In this document: positions 33,002 through 43,629 of the stretch, piece by piece
Layout: each line of letters begins with the position of its first letter
Numbering within the stretch: position 1 is the stretch's first letter
From: Globodera rostochiensis
Taxonomy: Eukaryota; Nematoda; Chromadorea; Rhabditida; Heteroderidae
Assembly (NCBI GenBank): GCA_018350325.1
Contig: JAEVLN010000003.1
Coordinates: 4,853,758-4,917,757, forward strand
Reading direction: 5' to 3'
DNA length: 64,000 bases
Notes under the pieces: generated by a model
What the model was told of the DNA's origin: nothing
Seen by the model: only the letters and a program-made list of their open reading frames with translations
Databases searched by the model: none
Position numbers and translations under genes: made by a program

Positions 33002-33034
33002 GACAATGATGTCAAAGGCGAAGACATATGTATT

Positions 33035-33395
33035 AAGAAAAAAAATTCGTAATTTTGGTCTAACTTTTTTTGTAAATGCATCATTTTAAATAAACGATGC
33101 CAATGAAAATGCCATTTTTGTGCATAGCCTTTTGGCTGGTCCTCCAATTCGGCGGTGGTGCCATTGTCATGCACAACAAACGGGTTGGACTTAAATGGAA
33201 GAAACAGTATCAGGATCAATCGCATCATCGTCTTTCGAATGACTTTTTATTAATGATTTTGCAAAATTGTTAATACGATGTTTTTCATTACGGTCAAGCA
33301 CTCTGGCGTGTGTCCAGCATTGCCAATTTCAATAATATCGTCATTAAAATAAACTCTTGATTATTTAATTTTGAATATTAAGACTAGTGATTGGA
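33035..33395 (-). pseudogene. Duplicated gene fragment, MMRLILILF start (copy 1)
   Basis: A 5' stretch and first exon shared with 48935-49260 on the other strand. The frame starts at 33228 with MMRLILILFLPFKSNP and contains VVHDNGTTAELEDQPKGYAQK; similarity ends near a run of A before a GTTAGT-like donor in the other copy. Possibly the first exon of a secreted-protein gene, orphaned in both places. Not recognised. Confidence 0.45.
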
Positions 33396-33692
33396 CAAGG
33401 GCTAGGACCCGTACGGGTTCTCATGGGCCCGTAGCGAAAACCGGGTTTAATTCCCGTATTTTTGGCTTCCTGTTCTGGAAAGGGAAAAACCGGGTTTGGT
33501 TCACGTACCAAAAATGAATTTTGGCCTCGAAGTCTCAAAAAATCACACAATTACAATGAAAAAGCAAGTAATGGTTGAATTCAGGCTTTTCGAATAATTT
33601 TGAAGCCAAATTGACTCTTTCTTATACCCAGGCAAAAAAGGGAACATAAATATTCACCAACGCCAAAGCTTCGGCAAAACAAAGATCCAAAT
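33396..33692. other. Unassigned, GC-variable repeat-like DNA
   Basis: 33400-33520 has repeated GGGTT(T)...CCCGTA words with a MITE-like look; otherwise no gene. Confidence 0.3.
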
Positions 33693-34610
33693 TTACAAGG
33701 ATAAAGCAACAATTTCAATGTTTAGTCTGTGTTCTGTTTGAATCCAAATCCATTCGTACTCAGTTCTTTCTCTTTTTGGGTTCACCCTCTCCTCGTAGTA
33801 ATGTTTGTTTTCTAGCCGCCCGTTCAATTCGTTGCTCTGCTTGAGCGAATGGTCCAACTCCTTGATGCGGTGTTGCAGTTCCCGCTTCTCGTCTTCTACT
33901 CTCAATAATCCGAGCTCCACCTCCGACAAACGGTGCGCAGTTTTTCGCGTTCTTGCTCGCTTCGCTCGACTTTTTTCTCCTAAAATGGAAAAGAAATTTA
34001 AAAGTAATAAAACAAATTGGAAATCGATCAGGAACAAAGCAAAAAAAGAGCTGCAAAATGTTTAAATTTGGCCAACTCCCCACCTTTTCCTCCATCAATT
34101 TGGCCGATTCGCCGTCTTTTTCCTCCATAATTTGCAATAATTTGGTGCAATGCATGAATCCATGTCGGTCCAACTCCCGCTGCCATTCATTAGCAACCTT
34201 CAGGTCAGCATCCTTCATTTCAACGGACGCTTTGAGTTCATCTGTTAAGTGCCAGACATTGCTCAAGTTCATGTTGCGCGTTGTTCAGCAACTGCTTGAG
34301 CTTCCCGTTCTCCGACTCAAATTCCAATGTTCTAAACAACACTGTCAATTCACAATATGAAGAGGAACATTATTGAAATTCTTTGTCAGACTATCTTTGC
34401 TATCCCCACCCTCCCCTCCTGCACACCGTTTCTCGACAGTTCTCAAAGTCTGCTCCAACTCCTCATTTTGTTTTTGCAATTGGTCCGTCGCTGCCTTCGC
34501 CAAGTGTTGGTTGCCGGCGTTTTTGTTCGCCTTTTCGATGATCAGCTCCTGCTCCTTCAGTCGAGTGATGCAGTCGTGGAGAAGGCGGTGGTCGAATGGT
34601 TCGGGACCTT
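33693..34610 (-). pseudogene. Coiled-coil protein gene, frameshifted twice
   Basis: Three exon-like blocks in minus order. Block 1 (from ~34610, after TTATAAG): RLKEQELIIEKANKN...QKQNEELEQTL. Block 2: FESENGKLKQLLNNAQHEL, then in another frame TDELKASVEMKDADLKV up to LMEEK before a GTGGGG donor. Block 3 after TTTTAG: EKKVERSEQEREKLRT, then in another frame SEVELGLLRVEDEKREL...LDHSLKQSNEL. Heptad-type Leu and charge patterns continue across each shift (~34240 and ~33930), so single-base indels are implied. Function unknown. Confidence 0.5.
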
Positions 34611-34984
34611 ATAAATCAAACCCTACACATTAAACGGAAAATTTTGAACACCAGAATTGGAAGACAGAAGACAATTGATCAAATGCGGACAAGAACACAA
34701 AGGCGAGAATAATAAGGCCAGTGTTTTCTACGTGACAGAACGGCTCCGGCAAAACGTTACGACCGATGGCCATCCACTCTCGAAACATCCTCCTCGGCAC
34801 GGAAGCACCAGAAAACGGCAATTGTTGGCGCTCTTTAAAGCTATATGCCTTAAGTGGTATCAATTACATAAAAATGACGCGTTTTGGTTTAAATCAGTGG
34901 CAGCTGAAATTTGGGGAAAAACCCATAGGGGGGGGGGGACCCTTTTGTTTTGCAACATTCGCAAAAATTGAGTCAACATTTTTT

Positions 34985-35012
34985 CTCAGCGGCACCTATC
35001 GGCATCGCCGAC
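34985..35012 (-). repeat. Dispersed GC hairpin, degenerate copy
   Basis: CAGCGGCACC-TATC-GGCATCGCCG with reduced pairing, preceded by the usual TTTTCTC and followed by C/T-rich DNA. A run of 11 G lies at 34928-34938. Confidence 0.55.
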
Positions 35013-35123
35013 CCTCCTCGCCCCACCCTAAAATTGAAGCAGAATCAAAAAATATGCATTTTTGAAAATTCCTTGTAAGAAAATGAACCGGCGTTGCCTT
35101 AGAAAGTCTTATTAAATTGACAA

Positions 35124-35554
35124 TCAAAGCATGGCTGAATTGTCGACCTGCGCTTCGGACTCCGTTAAACTGGCGAGTAATTCCTTGTCCAAAGGGTAGT
35201 TTTCCAATTTGTCCGCAAAAGTCTTATACAAACGAGTAAGCTCGGGAACGGCGGCGACTTCTTCTAAAAACATTGTTTCAAACACTAATAAATTCTTCCC
35301 CTCCCCTCCCCCCGAAATCCCAAAACTTTTTTTACGTGATTTTTATACTTTTCAAGAACAGCAAAAAGCACCAGTTTTACTATCCCCGAATAACAAACCA
35401 ATCCAATGCACTCACTTATTAGCTTTGGCCACTCGCCGTTCCGTTCAATCATATAAAGAGTCTGATTCCTTTTTAGAGCCGACTCCAAAAAAATGACATA
35501 AGGCGTCTGATCGATGTGACTGTCGAAAATGAAGCCGCGCTTACCCTCATCGTC
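35124..35554 (-). CDS. Last two exons of an unrecognised gene
   Basis: Exon 35416-35554 (after TTTTAG, donor GTGAGT) encodes DDEGKRGFIFDSHID...YVIFLESALKRNQTL..RNGEWPKLI; exon 35124-35263 (after TTTTTAG) encodes EVAAVPELTRLYKTFADKL and ends at TGA. The junction is in phase. The next upstream exon must end in phase 0; the SPRY exon to the right ends in phase 2 and therefore does not join directly. It could end the secreted-protein gene that starts at 38764, but exons in between are not established. Confidence 0.5.
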
Positions 35555-35691
35555 CTAAAATAGCAAAGACCGTAAAAACAAATCCGTCAGAAAATCAAAT
35601 AAATTGGTGGTGTCTGAAAAATAAAATGAAATTTTGATTTAAATTAGTGTTATTTTTGTTTTGATATTTGATCCTTCTTTTACTTTCTCAC

Positions 35692-35815
35692 CTTAACGTT
35701 CGCCCGTTTTTCGTGTAAATCATTTGGTGAGTTACCAAATTGACGCCGCATCCGACGCTTCTACCGGCGGCGTTCATTTCAGTGCCGGGAAACTTCAGTG
35801 CCAGCAATTCAAAGT
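35692..35815 (-). CDS. SPRY-domain exon
   Basis: 41 codons between an AACTATAG acceptor and a GTGAGA donor. VGCGVNLVTHQMIYTKNGR is the hallmark core of B30.2/SPRY domains. Secreted SPRY proteins are an expanded effector family in cyst nematodes, but no signal peptide is attached here. The N-terminal side (FELLALKFPGTEM) does not follow the usual SPRY order, and the acceptor lies in one arm of a foldback element (35790-36115), so this may be a remnant or a domain disrupted by insertion. Confidence 0.5.
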
Positions 35816-36115
35816 CTATAGTTTTTAAACTCAACCAAATCAAACAATCAAAATGTCATTGGAAAGCTCTAAATGAGAAGTAAAAAAAAGCCAAGTGGTT
35901 CAATTCGTTTTTAAGAAGTTCAACGTGAAAACACCCAAAATCAGGGCTTTTCATCAATTTATTGCAATAACTTTTTTACGAATTTTCTAATTGATTAGCG
36001 TTGCCTTAACAATAGCTTTTAAAAGCTTAGAGCTTTCCAATGACATCTTGATTGCTTGATTTGGTTGAGTTTAAAAAAAGTTACAGGCTTTGAATTGCTG
36101 GCAAGTGTGGGCACT
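35790..36115. mobile_element. Foldback element with ~90-bp imperfect inverted arms
   Basis: 35795-35880 and 36025-36112 are inverted copies (TTTGAATTGCTGGCA, TTGGTTGAGTTTAAA, AGAGCTTTCCAATGACAT). Shares CCAAATCAAA...AAAGCT motifs with the foldbacks at 37.4 and 41.4 kb. The left arm overlaps the SPRY exon acceptor. Confidence 0.7.
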
Positions 36116-36844
36116 GAAGTGATGCGTACCGTGGTTCTACCGCTGATTTGTTTCCATGCGTTTCGATGTACGGTGGTACTGTCATACTGTAAATCGACAA
36201 AAGAGTAAAAAAAGAAATCTCGCGCTTTATTAAAGTTACATTTTGTTGATCAAAGTTATTTTTCGCCGGTCGGACATTTGGCAGATGAACGGACAGTTTG
36301 GGCTTTTCTTCGATGAAAACAACCACACCTCGTTAACAATAGAATTGTTTGGTTTCTCATTATTACAAACGTTTTCGTGGAGTTTTAGAAGCTTTAACTT
36401 TTTTGGATTCATGCATAATTATAATTATTTTTCACGTTACTGAATTTCGAAAATTCGGGGGTCGGAATTCACAAAATCCGAGCTCGGATTCGTGTTCTAT
36501 GCATTTTTTTTACCATAGAAGAAATGCATGAAAGAAAATTCTTTGAAAATCTTTTAAATTTTTTAAAGTTTTCGCCATTTTGTCGCAACATGTTACAAAA
36601 AAAACAACAACAGCGCAAATCCGAAATATCAACCAATCCGTCAATTAAAAGGAGTCGACTCTTCTTTCACTTTGACTAATCGTTTACATCCTGATGTTCA
36701 CGATTAGCCAGTTTCCTAAAAGGCAAAATTCCGGTCGGTTAATGGATTTGCCCAGGGGCCCTTTGCTCGTCTTGGGGTTAAGTTAACCCGGCTTAACGCC
36801 CGAGCTTAACCGCTTTGCTCGTCTTTAACCCGGGTTAACGGTGG

Positions 36845-37312
36845 CCGGAAAATACGACACCAGAAAATGCGACACCGAAAATGCGACACCAAGGTGGAAA
36901 ATGCGACATCAGAAAATGCGACTCTAGAAAATGGGACACCGGAATATGCACACTGGAAAATACGACACTAAGAAAATGTTTTTAAATAGATCTGAGTGTC
37001 AAATTCTAAGTCTACTACGAAATAAAAGGCCGCGTAGTGGCTCGCCAACAGCGAGCCGATGACGAAGCAAGTAGAGGGGAAAAACGGAGGGCGGGCCACT
37101 GTTTTATGCCTAAGTCTAAGCCTAGGGTGGCTTAGGCCTAAGCCTAACGAACCCCTAAGTCTCTAACTTTTCCCAGTTATACTATCCGGCTTTGGTGTTA
37201 CCTAAAAGTCGGGTTTTCCTTAATTTTCAAAAATTTCAATAGATTCAAAAATTTTCTTTTAAATTAGTGTGCATATTCCAGTGTCGCATTTTCTGTCGGT
37301 GTCGCAAACGGT
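36845..37312. repeat. Foldback element with GAAAATGCGACACC minisatellite
   Basis: About six degenerate 17-18 bp units (36855-36970) on one side; an inverted unit (GTGTCGCATTTTCTG, GTGTCGCAAACGG) at 37275-37312 on the other. Confidence 0.6.
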
Positions 37313-37448
37313 AAAAAGACGATTCGTTCCCGGCCGATTCGTTCACCCCCGATTCGTTCCCCTTTTCAACAGTTTTTTCGTTTTAACTTCTTTCAAAGCT
37401 AACCAAATCAAACATTTTTGGTATCATTCGAAAGCTTACAACTAGTAG

Positions 37449-37587
37449 AAGCTTTCAAAAGCAAAAGCTAAGCGATTGGCCAAATCTCAAAAAAGTTATG
37501 GCCAGAAAACCCTTTTTTGGCCACAATTGGCCATAACTTTTTTGAGACTTGGCCAATCGCTTAGTTTTTGCTTGCTAATAGCTTCTT
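37449..37587. repeat. Palindromic foldback, ~53-bp arms
   Basis: AAGCTAAGCGATTGGCCAA...AAAAAAGTTATGGCC is mirrored by GGCCATAACTTTTTT...TTGGCCAATCGCTTAG. The 5' extension (37380-37450) has the shared CTAACCAAATCAAAC...ATTCGAAAGCTT motif, repeated at 38290-38385. Confidence 0.75.
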
Positions 37588-37876
37588 CTTCTTCTAAGCC
37601 GACCGAGATTTTCGGTTTATGACCAGTGTTTCCTGTTCCAACTTTTTTCTGTTCTGTACCAATTTCCAAAATCAAGTTCAATAACTAGGTGGTGCTTAAA
37701 CCGTCAGTTTTGGTACCCGATTTTCGGTTAACCGGGGTTTTGAAGACCCGGTTTTCATAACCGTTTAACCGGTAATGACCAACCCTATAACTAAGGACAA
37801 CAGCGAGCATGCGATAAATATAGTTTTTAAGAATTATTCAAAAAACATTTTGTCCCTGAATAAATAATCCACTTAC

Positions 37877-38764
37877 CCCCCATTTTCGTAGTAATTAAAC
37901 GTCAATTCCTGTTCTTCTCGAGCTTGTTTTCCATGCACAACAGTTACAGCAGCCTAAAAGTAACAGTTCCTGCCCGTCTGGGTATGTTTTTGAAAATATA
38001 TATTATATCTCCCACACTCCAAATCACCTAAATCATATACCAAGACTTCGCTCGGCCTCTAAAGCAAAATACGAAATAAAATTGCGCGGTTTAGGACTAA
38101 ACCTCAACTTTGCTTAAGATCGCTTTGTTAAATTGTTGTTTCCGAGAAAAAAATTAATTTGTGAGATTTCTAGGTTTTACATTTATTTTAAGAAATACTG
38201 GCACAAAAATATCACTTATAAATGGACACTGAAATGAACCGGCAGGACGATTCGTTACCTTTGCCAAACTTTTTTCAACTTTTCCATTATAACTTTTTTT
38301 CTAGCTAACCAAATCAAATATTATTGGTAACATTCGAAAGCAGACACTGAGTAGAAGCTATTAGCAAGCAAAAGCTAATTTCGGCATTTTTAACGACTTT
38401 TTTGAACTTTTGTGCCCATTTCGACTTTTTTTTTATTAAGGATTGAACTTACCTTTGATCCATCTGTGCGAACGAATGTGAAGGCGACGTTGTCCAAGTT
38501 AGCCAATTTGGTTTTGTTCAGCTTAATCATTTGCCTATCGTCCGGCTGTGTTTTCGTTTTTAGTCCGTTTGCAATTATTCTGTAAGTGCCCAGTACGAAA
38601 TCTAAGACGGTGGAGACAGTAACGGAGTATTGAACCCCGGGCGGATCGAAGTACACTTTCAGATAAGCTCCATTGACACTTTGGTGATGATGGACCAGAT
38701 GAAGTAGCACAATTTGTGCATAAATAAACCAACAAACTTTGGCGCACAAAAATATTTTAGCCAT
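37877..38764 (-). CDS. Secreted protein, first two exons (partial gene model)
   Basis: Exon 1 (38764-38453, 104 codons) has a signal-peptide-like hydrophobic start (MAKIFLCAKVCWF...IVLLHLVHHH) and ends at a consensus GTAAGT. Exon 2 (37953-37877, after CTTTTAG) encodes AAVTVVHGKQAREEQELTF and ends at GTAAGT, in phase. Later exons are not settled; 35124-35554 is a candidate end. The intron spans foldback DNA (37.38-37.59 kb is downstream). Family not recognised: a secreted nematode protein, possibly an effector, is inference. Confidence 0.5.
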
Positions 38765-38936
38765 TTTCTTTAAAACCGAGGGAACATTAGTTAATCAATT
38801 AAACGGAATTTTCAGCTTAAGAGAAGTAAGAAGTCGGTTTTAGAATTGTCCAAAATTGGCCATTGTGGGCCAGCGGTTAATTATTGTGACATGACAAAAA
38901 AATGATTTCAGGGTTCGTATAATTTGGCAACCAATC

Positions 38937-39278
38937 CAGGGTGGCCTATACCAATCAATAGTCAAAAATATGGCGCCGTTGTCCAAAAATATGGCTTAAT
39001 TTTAAATGTTCCAAATTAAGTTAAAATATTATAAAACACTTTATTATTCATATTTCTGCATTTTTCACTTTTTGAGCAAGTCTGGACGAGAAAGAAAAAG
39101 ATCGTATTTTTTTATAGCATTTGTTAAAAAAATTGCAAAAATTTCGAAAAATTGCCGATTCGCATTTTCAAAAATTTTTGCGAATTCCGCTTTACTTCAG
39201 CTGGGGGCAGATGGGTCGGCGGTGCCGATAGGGGCACGGACCCCAAAAATGGCAAATGCCATTACTTAAACCACCCTG
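38937..39278. mobile_element. hAT-type non-autonomous element with 7/8 TSD
   Basis: Starts CAGGGTGGCC and ends ...CCACCCTG, flanked by AACCAATC (38929-38936) and GACCAATC (39279-39286). Only the first 8 bp of the TIR are perfect. Carries a degenerate copy of the dispersed hairpin (39217-39240). Confidence 0.75.
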
Positions 39279-39469
39279 GACCAATCATTACGATGAACAG
39301 AATGCGAATAAAATATACCGGGCATTTTTTAAAATTTTTAATTAGTGAAAAAAAAAAATTGAGTCGCATGTCTCTGTTTCTGTTTCCACACAGACGAAAT
39401 TAAAAATTGCCCCATTGTCCTTTGTTGCACTTATTGATCATATAACATTTGTCATTTCCCACCATTACA

Positions 39470-39634
39470 TGCACTTTTTCCTCTTTTGGCATTTGCCCTC
39501 TTGCACTTTTTCCTCTTTTGGCATTTGCCCTCTTGCACTTTTTCCTCTTTTGGCATTTGCCCTCTTGCACTTTTTCCTCTTTTGGCATTTGCCCTCTTGC
39601 ACTTTTTCCTCTTTTGGCATTTGCCCTCTTGCAT
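39470..39634. repeat. 32-bp minisatellite, five copies
   Basis: Unit GCACTTTTTCCTCTTTTGG plus CATTTGCCCTCTT. As 32 is not a multiple of 3 the minus-strand frames rotate through Lys-rich repeats; the overlapping ORFs there are not genes. Confidence 0.9.
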
Positions 39635-39639
39635 TTTTC

Positions 39640-40150
39640 CTAAACAATTTTTAGATGGGGTGCGTTTTTGTCCAAATTACTCTCGCCGTCTTACTCTCTA
39701 TTTTAGAAAGCCTCTTATGCTTTTTTAAATTCTAAAAACCAACACATGAATATTGCATACTATCGGCAGAATTTCATGATCCGTTCTCATCTGCACATCT
39801 TCATATATTTCTAGAAAAGTTTAACTTGTTTTATTGCCAATATTTCATACCTTTTGGTTATTTAAACTAAAACAATTTTTAGATGGGGTGCGTTGATGTC
39901 CAAATTACACTCGCCGCCTGACTCTCTCTTTTTAGCACACTATTTCTTCAAAAATAAAATGTTCAAGTTAAGATTTGCTTAACTATTTGATATGTTTGGT
40001 ATTTCTTAATTAAATAAATTAGACAATCTATGCTGCTCCTCCGCACCCAATTGTTTTTTTTTAATTTCTTAAAATTTTATTTTTTGAAGAAATAGTGTGC
40101 TAAAAGAGAGAGGCAGACGGCGAGAGTAATTTGGATATCAACGCACCCAA
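39640..40150. repeat. Isolated satellite monomers, both orientations
   Basis: Forward monomers at ~39640-39712 and ~39868-39965, an inverted one at ~40050-40150, with unrelated DNA between. Confidence 0.75.
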
Positions 40151-40239
40151 AAATAAGATTTTGCTGGAATTTTGCTGGCAAAAATAAGGACACTTTACAA
40201 AATGTTCCAAAATGCAGTAAATCTTTATTTTAAACCCTA

Positions 40240-40480
40240 CCTGTAAATAAATAATCGGACAAATGACAAATAAAGTGAAGAAAAGTCTATCGAATGATTG
40301 TAGTGAGAAAAGTGTGAGTGTGGGAGAGGGAGGGAGTAAAAAATTTGGATTTATGGACGATGGATCGATGAGGGTAGACACAAAAATCGATAACATTTAA
40401 ATGATCGCCTGACGAGACAGAGAAGAGAAAACTATTCGGCACATTTGTGCAATCAATAAATACAAGTGCAAGTCCCGCCA
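40240..40480 (-). repeat. Dispersed repeat, relative of 20870-21060
   Basis: Contains TGTAAATAAATAATCGGACAAA, GTAGACACAAAAATCGATAAC and GACGAGACAGAGAAGAG; 45405-45545 shares the first two parts. Confidence 0.6.
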
Positions 40481-40743
40481 CTACCGTCCCTGTTGAAAAA
40501 GAGATTCGGGGGCGTAGAATCCAAATTTGTTCTCCGTTTCGACAAATTCCGAACCCCGTTTCTGATGATTTCACTAAAATATCACTTTCCCACTGAATCA
40601 CCCACCCACCCCCAATAATTCCTTCCATTCACTGATCGATTGGACAGACCGCCGGGGAATCGCGGCGTTTGGTTGTGTGGGCAGTCCGCCGCCGTTCATT
40701 CATTTCATTTCTATTCAAAGTTGCCCCCGAATAATGATTTTTA

Positions 40744-40890
40744 ATTAGGGTTGAGCGGGACCGGAACTTTTGGGAAAAACCGGGACCGGGACTTCCCGGG
40801 ACCAGAAAAACCGGGACCGGGACTTACCGGGACCAGAAAAACCGGGACCGGGACCAAGATTTTCAACCGGGACCGGGACTTTTCAAGGGA
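40744..40890. repeat. hAT-like start followed by GGGACCGGGACTT minisatellite
   Basis: TTAGGGTTGAGCGGGACCGG runs into repeated ACCGGGACCGGGACTT units. A similar GGGACC-rich block with TAGGGGTGTAAATTTAG start is at 41836-41935, another at 54952-55010. No second terminus seen. Confidence 0.5.
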
Positions 40891-41083
40891 AATTTTTTTT
40901 TTGTAATGTTCAATGGTAAAACAAAAATTTTTTTTGTTATTCAAAATATTTTCCTCATTGTCTTTAACTTCAATTTTATCATCATCATTCTTTTTTTTTG
41001 AGATTCTGCTTTACTTTTAGGGAGGGTGGGGTTGCTTCGGAATTTCAGAGAAAAAAACTGGTTTAAGTAAGAATGGAGGATGT

Positions 41084-41109
41084 CCGGCGGTGCCAACAGG
41101 CGCCGCCGG
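41084..41109 (+). repeat. Dispersed GC hairpin, loop AACA
   Basis: CCGGCGGTGCC and GGCGCCGCCGG arms are kept while the loop differs from the usual GATA. Confidence 0.7.
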
Positions 41110-41299
41110 AGAAATTTTACAAAAATTGGCAATCTTTGTTAAGGAAATTGAAGCAAAATTCAAAGACGTGATGAATTTATTTCAAAAATTTTGTATATAT
41201 TCTTTTTTGCGCGCATTTTTAATTAAAATATTAGAATATTTATTTAAAAAATCTTATTAATGAGGGAATGCCTATATTTGAGTAGAGGGGAAAAAAACC

Positions 41300-41388
41300 A
41301 ATAAATAAGTACTTGCACTCAACCGGGTTCGAACCCAACACATAAAATAAGACTCACCAAAAAGAGAAACCACTAGGCCATCGGAGTA
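41300..41388 (-). repeat. tRNA-derived SINE
   Basis: Minus strand: A box TGGCCTAGTGG, 40-odd bases, B box GGTTCGAACCC, then GGTTGAGTGCAAGTAC. Both internal promoter boxes are perfect, yet the sequence between does not make a full cloverleaf. Confidence 0.6.
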
Positions 41389-41396
41389 GGGGTCAT

Positions 41397-41757
41397 TCGC
41401 GTCTGGCCACTAGCGTCTCAGGGACGTTTGGCAGCTCATAACTTTTTTCAAGACTGACCAATCTTCATAATCTTTATATTATTCGAAAGCTCTAAATGAT
41501 TAGAAGATATATGTCAGCAACAACGAGCCGCTTCGATGCACTATTAAAAAGTTATAGATGAAAAGGTGTAAAAATCGGACTTTTTCATTGGTTTTGGTCA
41601 TAACTTTGTTCAACTTATCCAATGCTTTTCGAATGCTTATAAATAGCTTCGTCTTATTACGGCCTTTCGAATGATATAAAGATTATAAAGATTGGTCAGT
41701 CTTGAAAAAAGTTATGAGCTGCCAAACGTCCCTGAGACGCTAGTGGCCAGACGCTAA
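41397..41757. mobile_element. Foldback element with ~85-bp inverted arms
   Basis: CTGGCCACTAGCGTCTCAGG...CATAACTTTTTTCAAGACTG at the left is mirrored at 41672-41757. The core has ATTCGAAAGCT motifs in common with the elements at 35.8 and 37.4 kb. Directly abuts the SINE. Confidence 0.8.
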
Positions 41758-41835
41758 TGGCCCGCTTCGAGGCCATCGACCTATTTGGAAGAGATAAATA
41801 AAAATGGTTGAAATTCTCGCTCGATGATGCCATCA

Positions 41836-41935
41836 TTAGGGGTGTAAATTTAGTCCCGGTTGGTCCCGGTCCCGGCGGGACCAAAAAACCGGGACCGGGA
41901 CTTTCAGTTTTCAAAAAGTCCCGACCGGGACCGGG
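41836..41935. repeat. hAT-like end with CCCGGT/GGGACC repeats
   Basis: TAGGGGTGTAAATTTAGTCC followed by CCGGTCCCGG-type repeats in both orientations. Right boundary unclear. Confidence 0.45.
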
Positions 41936-42084
41936 ATCCGAATCTGAACTCTATCCGACCGATTTCTAACCTTTTCTTAGACCCTAACCTATAGCCCATA
42001 CTATTACCCAATTCCGGTATTAAACTATTAGTCATGAAACGATAAACAAACAAAAGACCGATGCACAAAATATGTGTGAATTTG

Positions 42085-42193
42085 ATGAAATTTTAGATTG
42101 GGTCCAGTTTCATCAACTGTGGGCGGGCATCTTATGTACATACACTTAAATGAGGTAGGTAGGTACTTGAAACTGGACCCAATCTAAATTTCA
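42085..42193. mobile_element. Short hairpin MITE
   Basis: Arms 42085-42111 and 42168-42193 (TTTAGATTGGGTCCAGTTTC and its inverse) enclose ~56 bases. Confidence 0.65.
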
Positions 42194-42296
42194 TGAAATT
42201 CATACATTTTTTGTCCAGGCATAATTATTATTAATTTTTCAGTTTTTAGCTGATTGGAAACATAAAAATCAAATTATTTTTGTCAACAAAAAACAA

Positions 42297-42345
42297 ATGT
42301 CGGACAAATCCGAAGAAAGTCGAGAAACGGCTGAAGGAAATATGA
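42297..42345 (+). pseudogene. Orphan F-box-family first exon, frameshifted
   Basis: ATGTCGGACAAATCCG matches the [10 protein letters not shown] exon but has one extra A, so the frame is lost; it is followed by a MITE-like CAGGGGTGCTCACGG at 42357 instead of exon 2. Confidence 0.6.
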
Positions 42346-42356
42346 GTTTTTTACAG

Positions 42357-42540
42357 GGGTGCTCACGGTTACCAATTTTCGTAAACGTAACCGCCCGTCC
42401 TCAAACACTCGTAACCGTTAACCGCCCGTAACCGCCCGTCCTCAAAATCTCATAACCGTTAACCGCCCGTAACCGCCCGTCCTCAAAATCTCATAACCGT
42501 TAACCGCCCGCGGTTATCCGCGGTTAACCGCATTATTTAA
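42357..42540. repeat. hAT-like start with AACCGCCCGT minisatellite
   Basis: CAGGGGTGCTCACGGTTACC leads into ~45-bp repeats of GTTAACCGCCCGTAACCGCCC and CTCAAAATCTCATAACC. Confidence 0.6.
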
Positions 42541-42813
42541 AATCAATAAAGTTTTCCAGATTTCGAAAAATCGATATCTCAAAACTAATTTTTTCCGATC
42601 GTGATGTGGCGTCTTTTTAAAATTAAATCAAAATTGATGTGTATTGAACTTAACAAGTGATTTTTATCAGATTTTGTCAATGAATAAAATTTTTAAATCT
42701 CTTTCTAACACTTTCATGATTAAAATCTAACAAAGCGCGACCGATCAGAGTAATATTTTCTGTTTTTTGCGCATTAGTTTCCTAAAATATTTTTAAGAGA
42801 GGGAGTGGGGGGT

Positions 42814-42839
42814 TCGGCGGTGCCGATAGGCGCCGCCGA
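42814..42839 (+). repeat. Dispersed GC hairpin, consensus copy
   Basis: CGGCGGTGCC-GATA-GGCGCCGCCG: ten pairs with one G-T wobble. Confidence 0.75.
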
Positions 42840-43027
42840 GGGAAAAAAAATCGAATATCTAACGCCTTTGCTGAGAAAAATCGTCCATATTTTAGGTAAT
42901 TGATTTCTAAAATGCACTAATTATTTATGTAAATACTTAGAATTTTACTTTTTATATATAAAATTTTTGCAAAAAATTGAAAGAATACTAAAAAGACGGG
43001 ATATTAAAATATAAATAAAATAATTAC

Positions 43028-43100
43028 AGCGGAAGGGGCTAGAACCTAGACCAAATAAAATCAGTCTAAGAGTTTCACCACTGAGCCACTGGACAGATAG
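43028..43100 (-). repeat. tRNA-derived SINE
   Basis: Minus strand: A box TGGCTCAGTGG and B box GGTTCTAGCCCC, about 40 bases apart. Flanks differ from the 41.3-kb copy. Confidence 0.5.
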
Positions 43101-43629
43101 CTGCGTTTGGTGAAATGTGAATAAAAGCGAAGAAATTTGAAGTCAAATCGTCTCAATCCTTAGAATTCAAAAACAACGGATGCGATTCTATCCACCCACC
43201 AAATTTTCCGAAATGCCACGGCACCTGAAAATGCAAGCACTTACTATATTTATTGTTTCCTCTGCACATTCTCTTCCCCAAAATAATAAAATAAATCTTC
43301 AAATATTTCCGGTAAAATTATAAATTATGCGAGAGGGAATTTTAAAAAGAACGGGACTCCCGCACTTTCCCCACGGGAAACACGTTCCCGCCGACCTCTA
43401 ATTTTGATAACATTTTAAATGAGGAAAAATAGTTAGAAGAATTCGCATTTGGATAATAAAACATTTATCCTTTATTCACGACGCCCCATCTCCGATACAT
43501 ATCAATCCGATAAATGTTTATTCCATCAAATTTCGTTCGTCCTCCTCCTCATTCATGAAGTCAAAGCCTGTGTGAAATAATCAGTTCAGTGGAGGAGGAA
43601 TTATTCGGATCCCCCCATTTTGCCCTTAC

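Noticed and set aside
39400..39654. Lys-rich and Phe/Leu-rich ORFs
   Set aside because: Artefact of the 32-bp minisatellite read in rotating frames.
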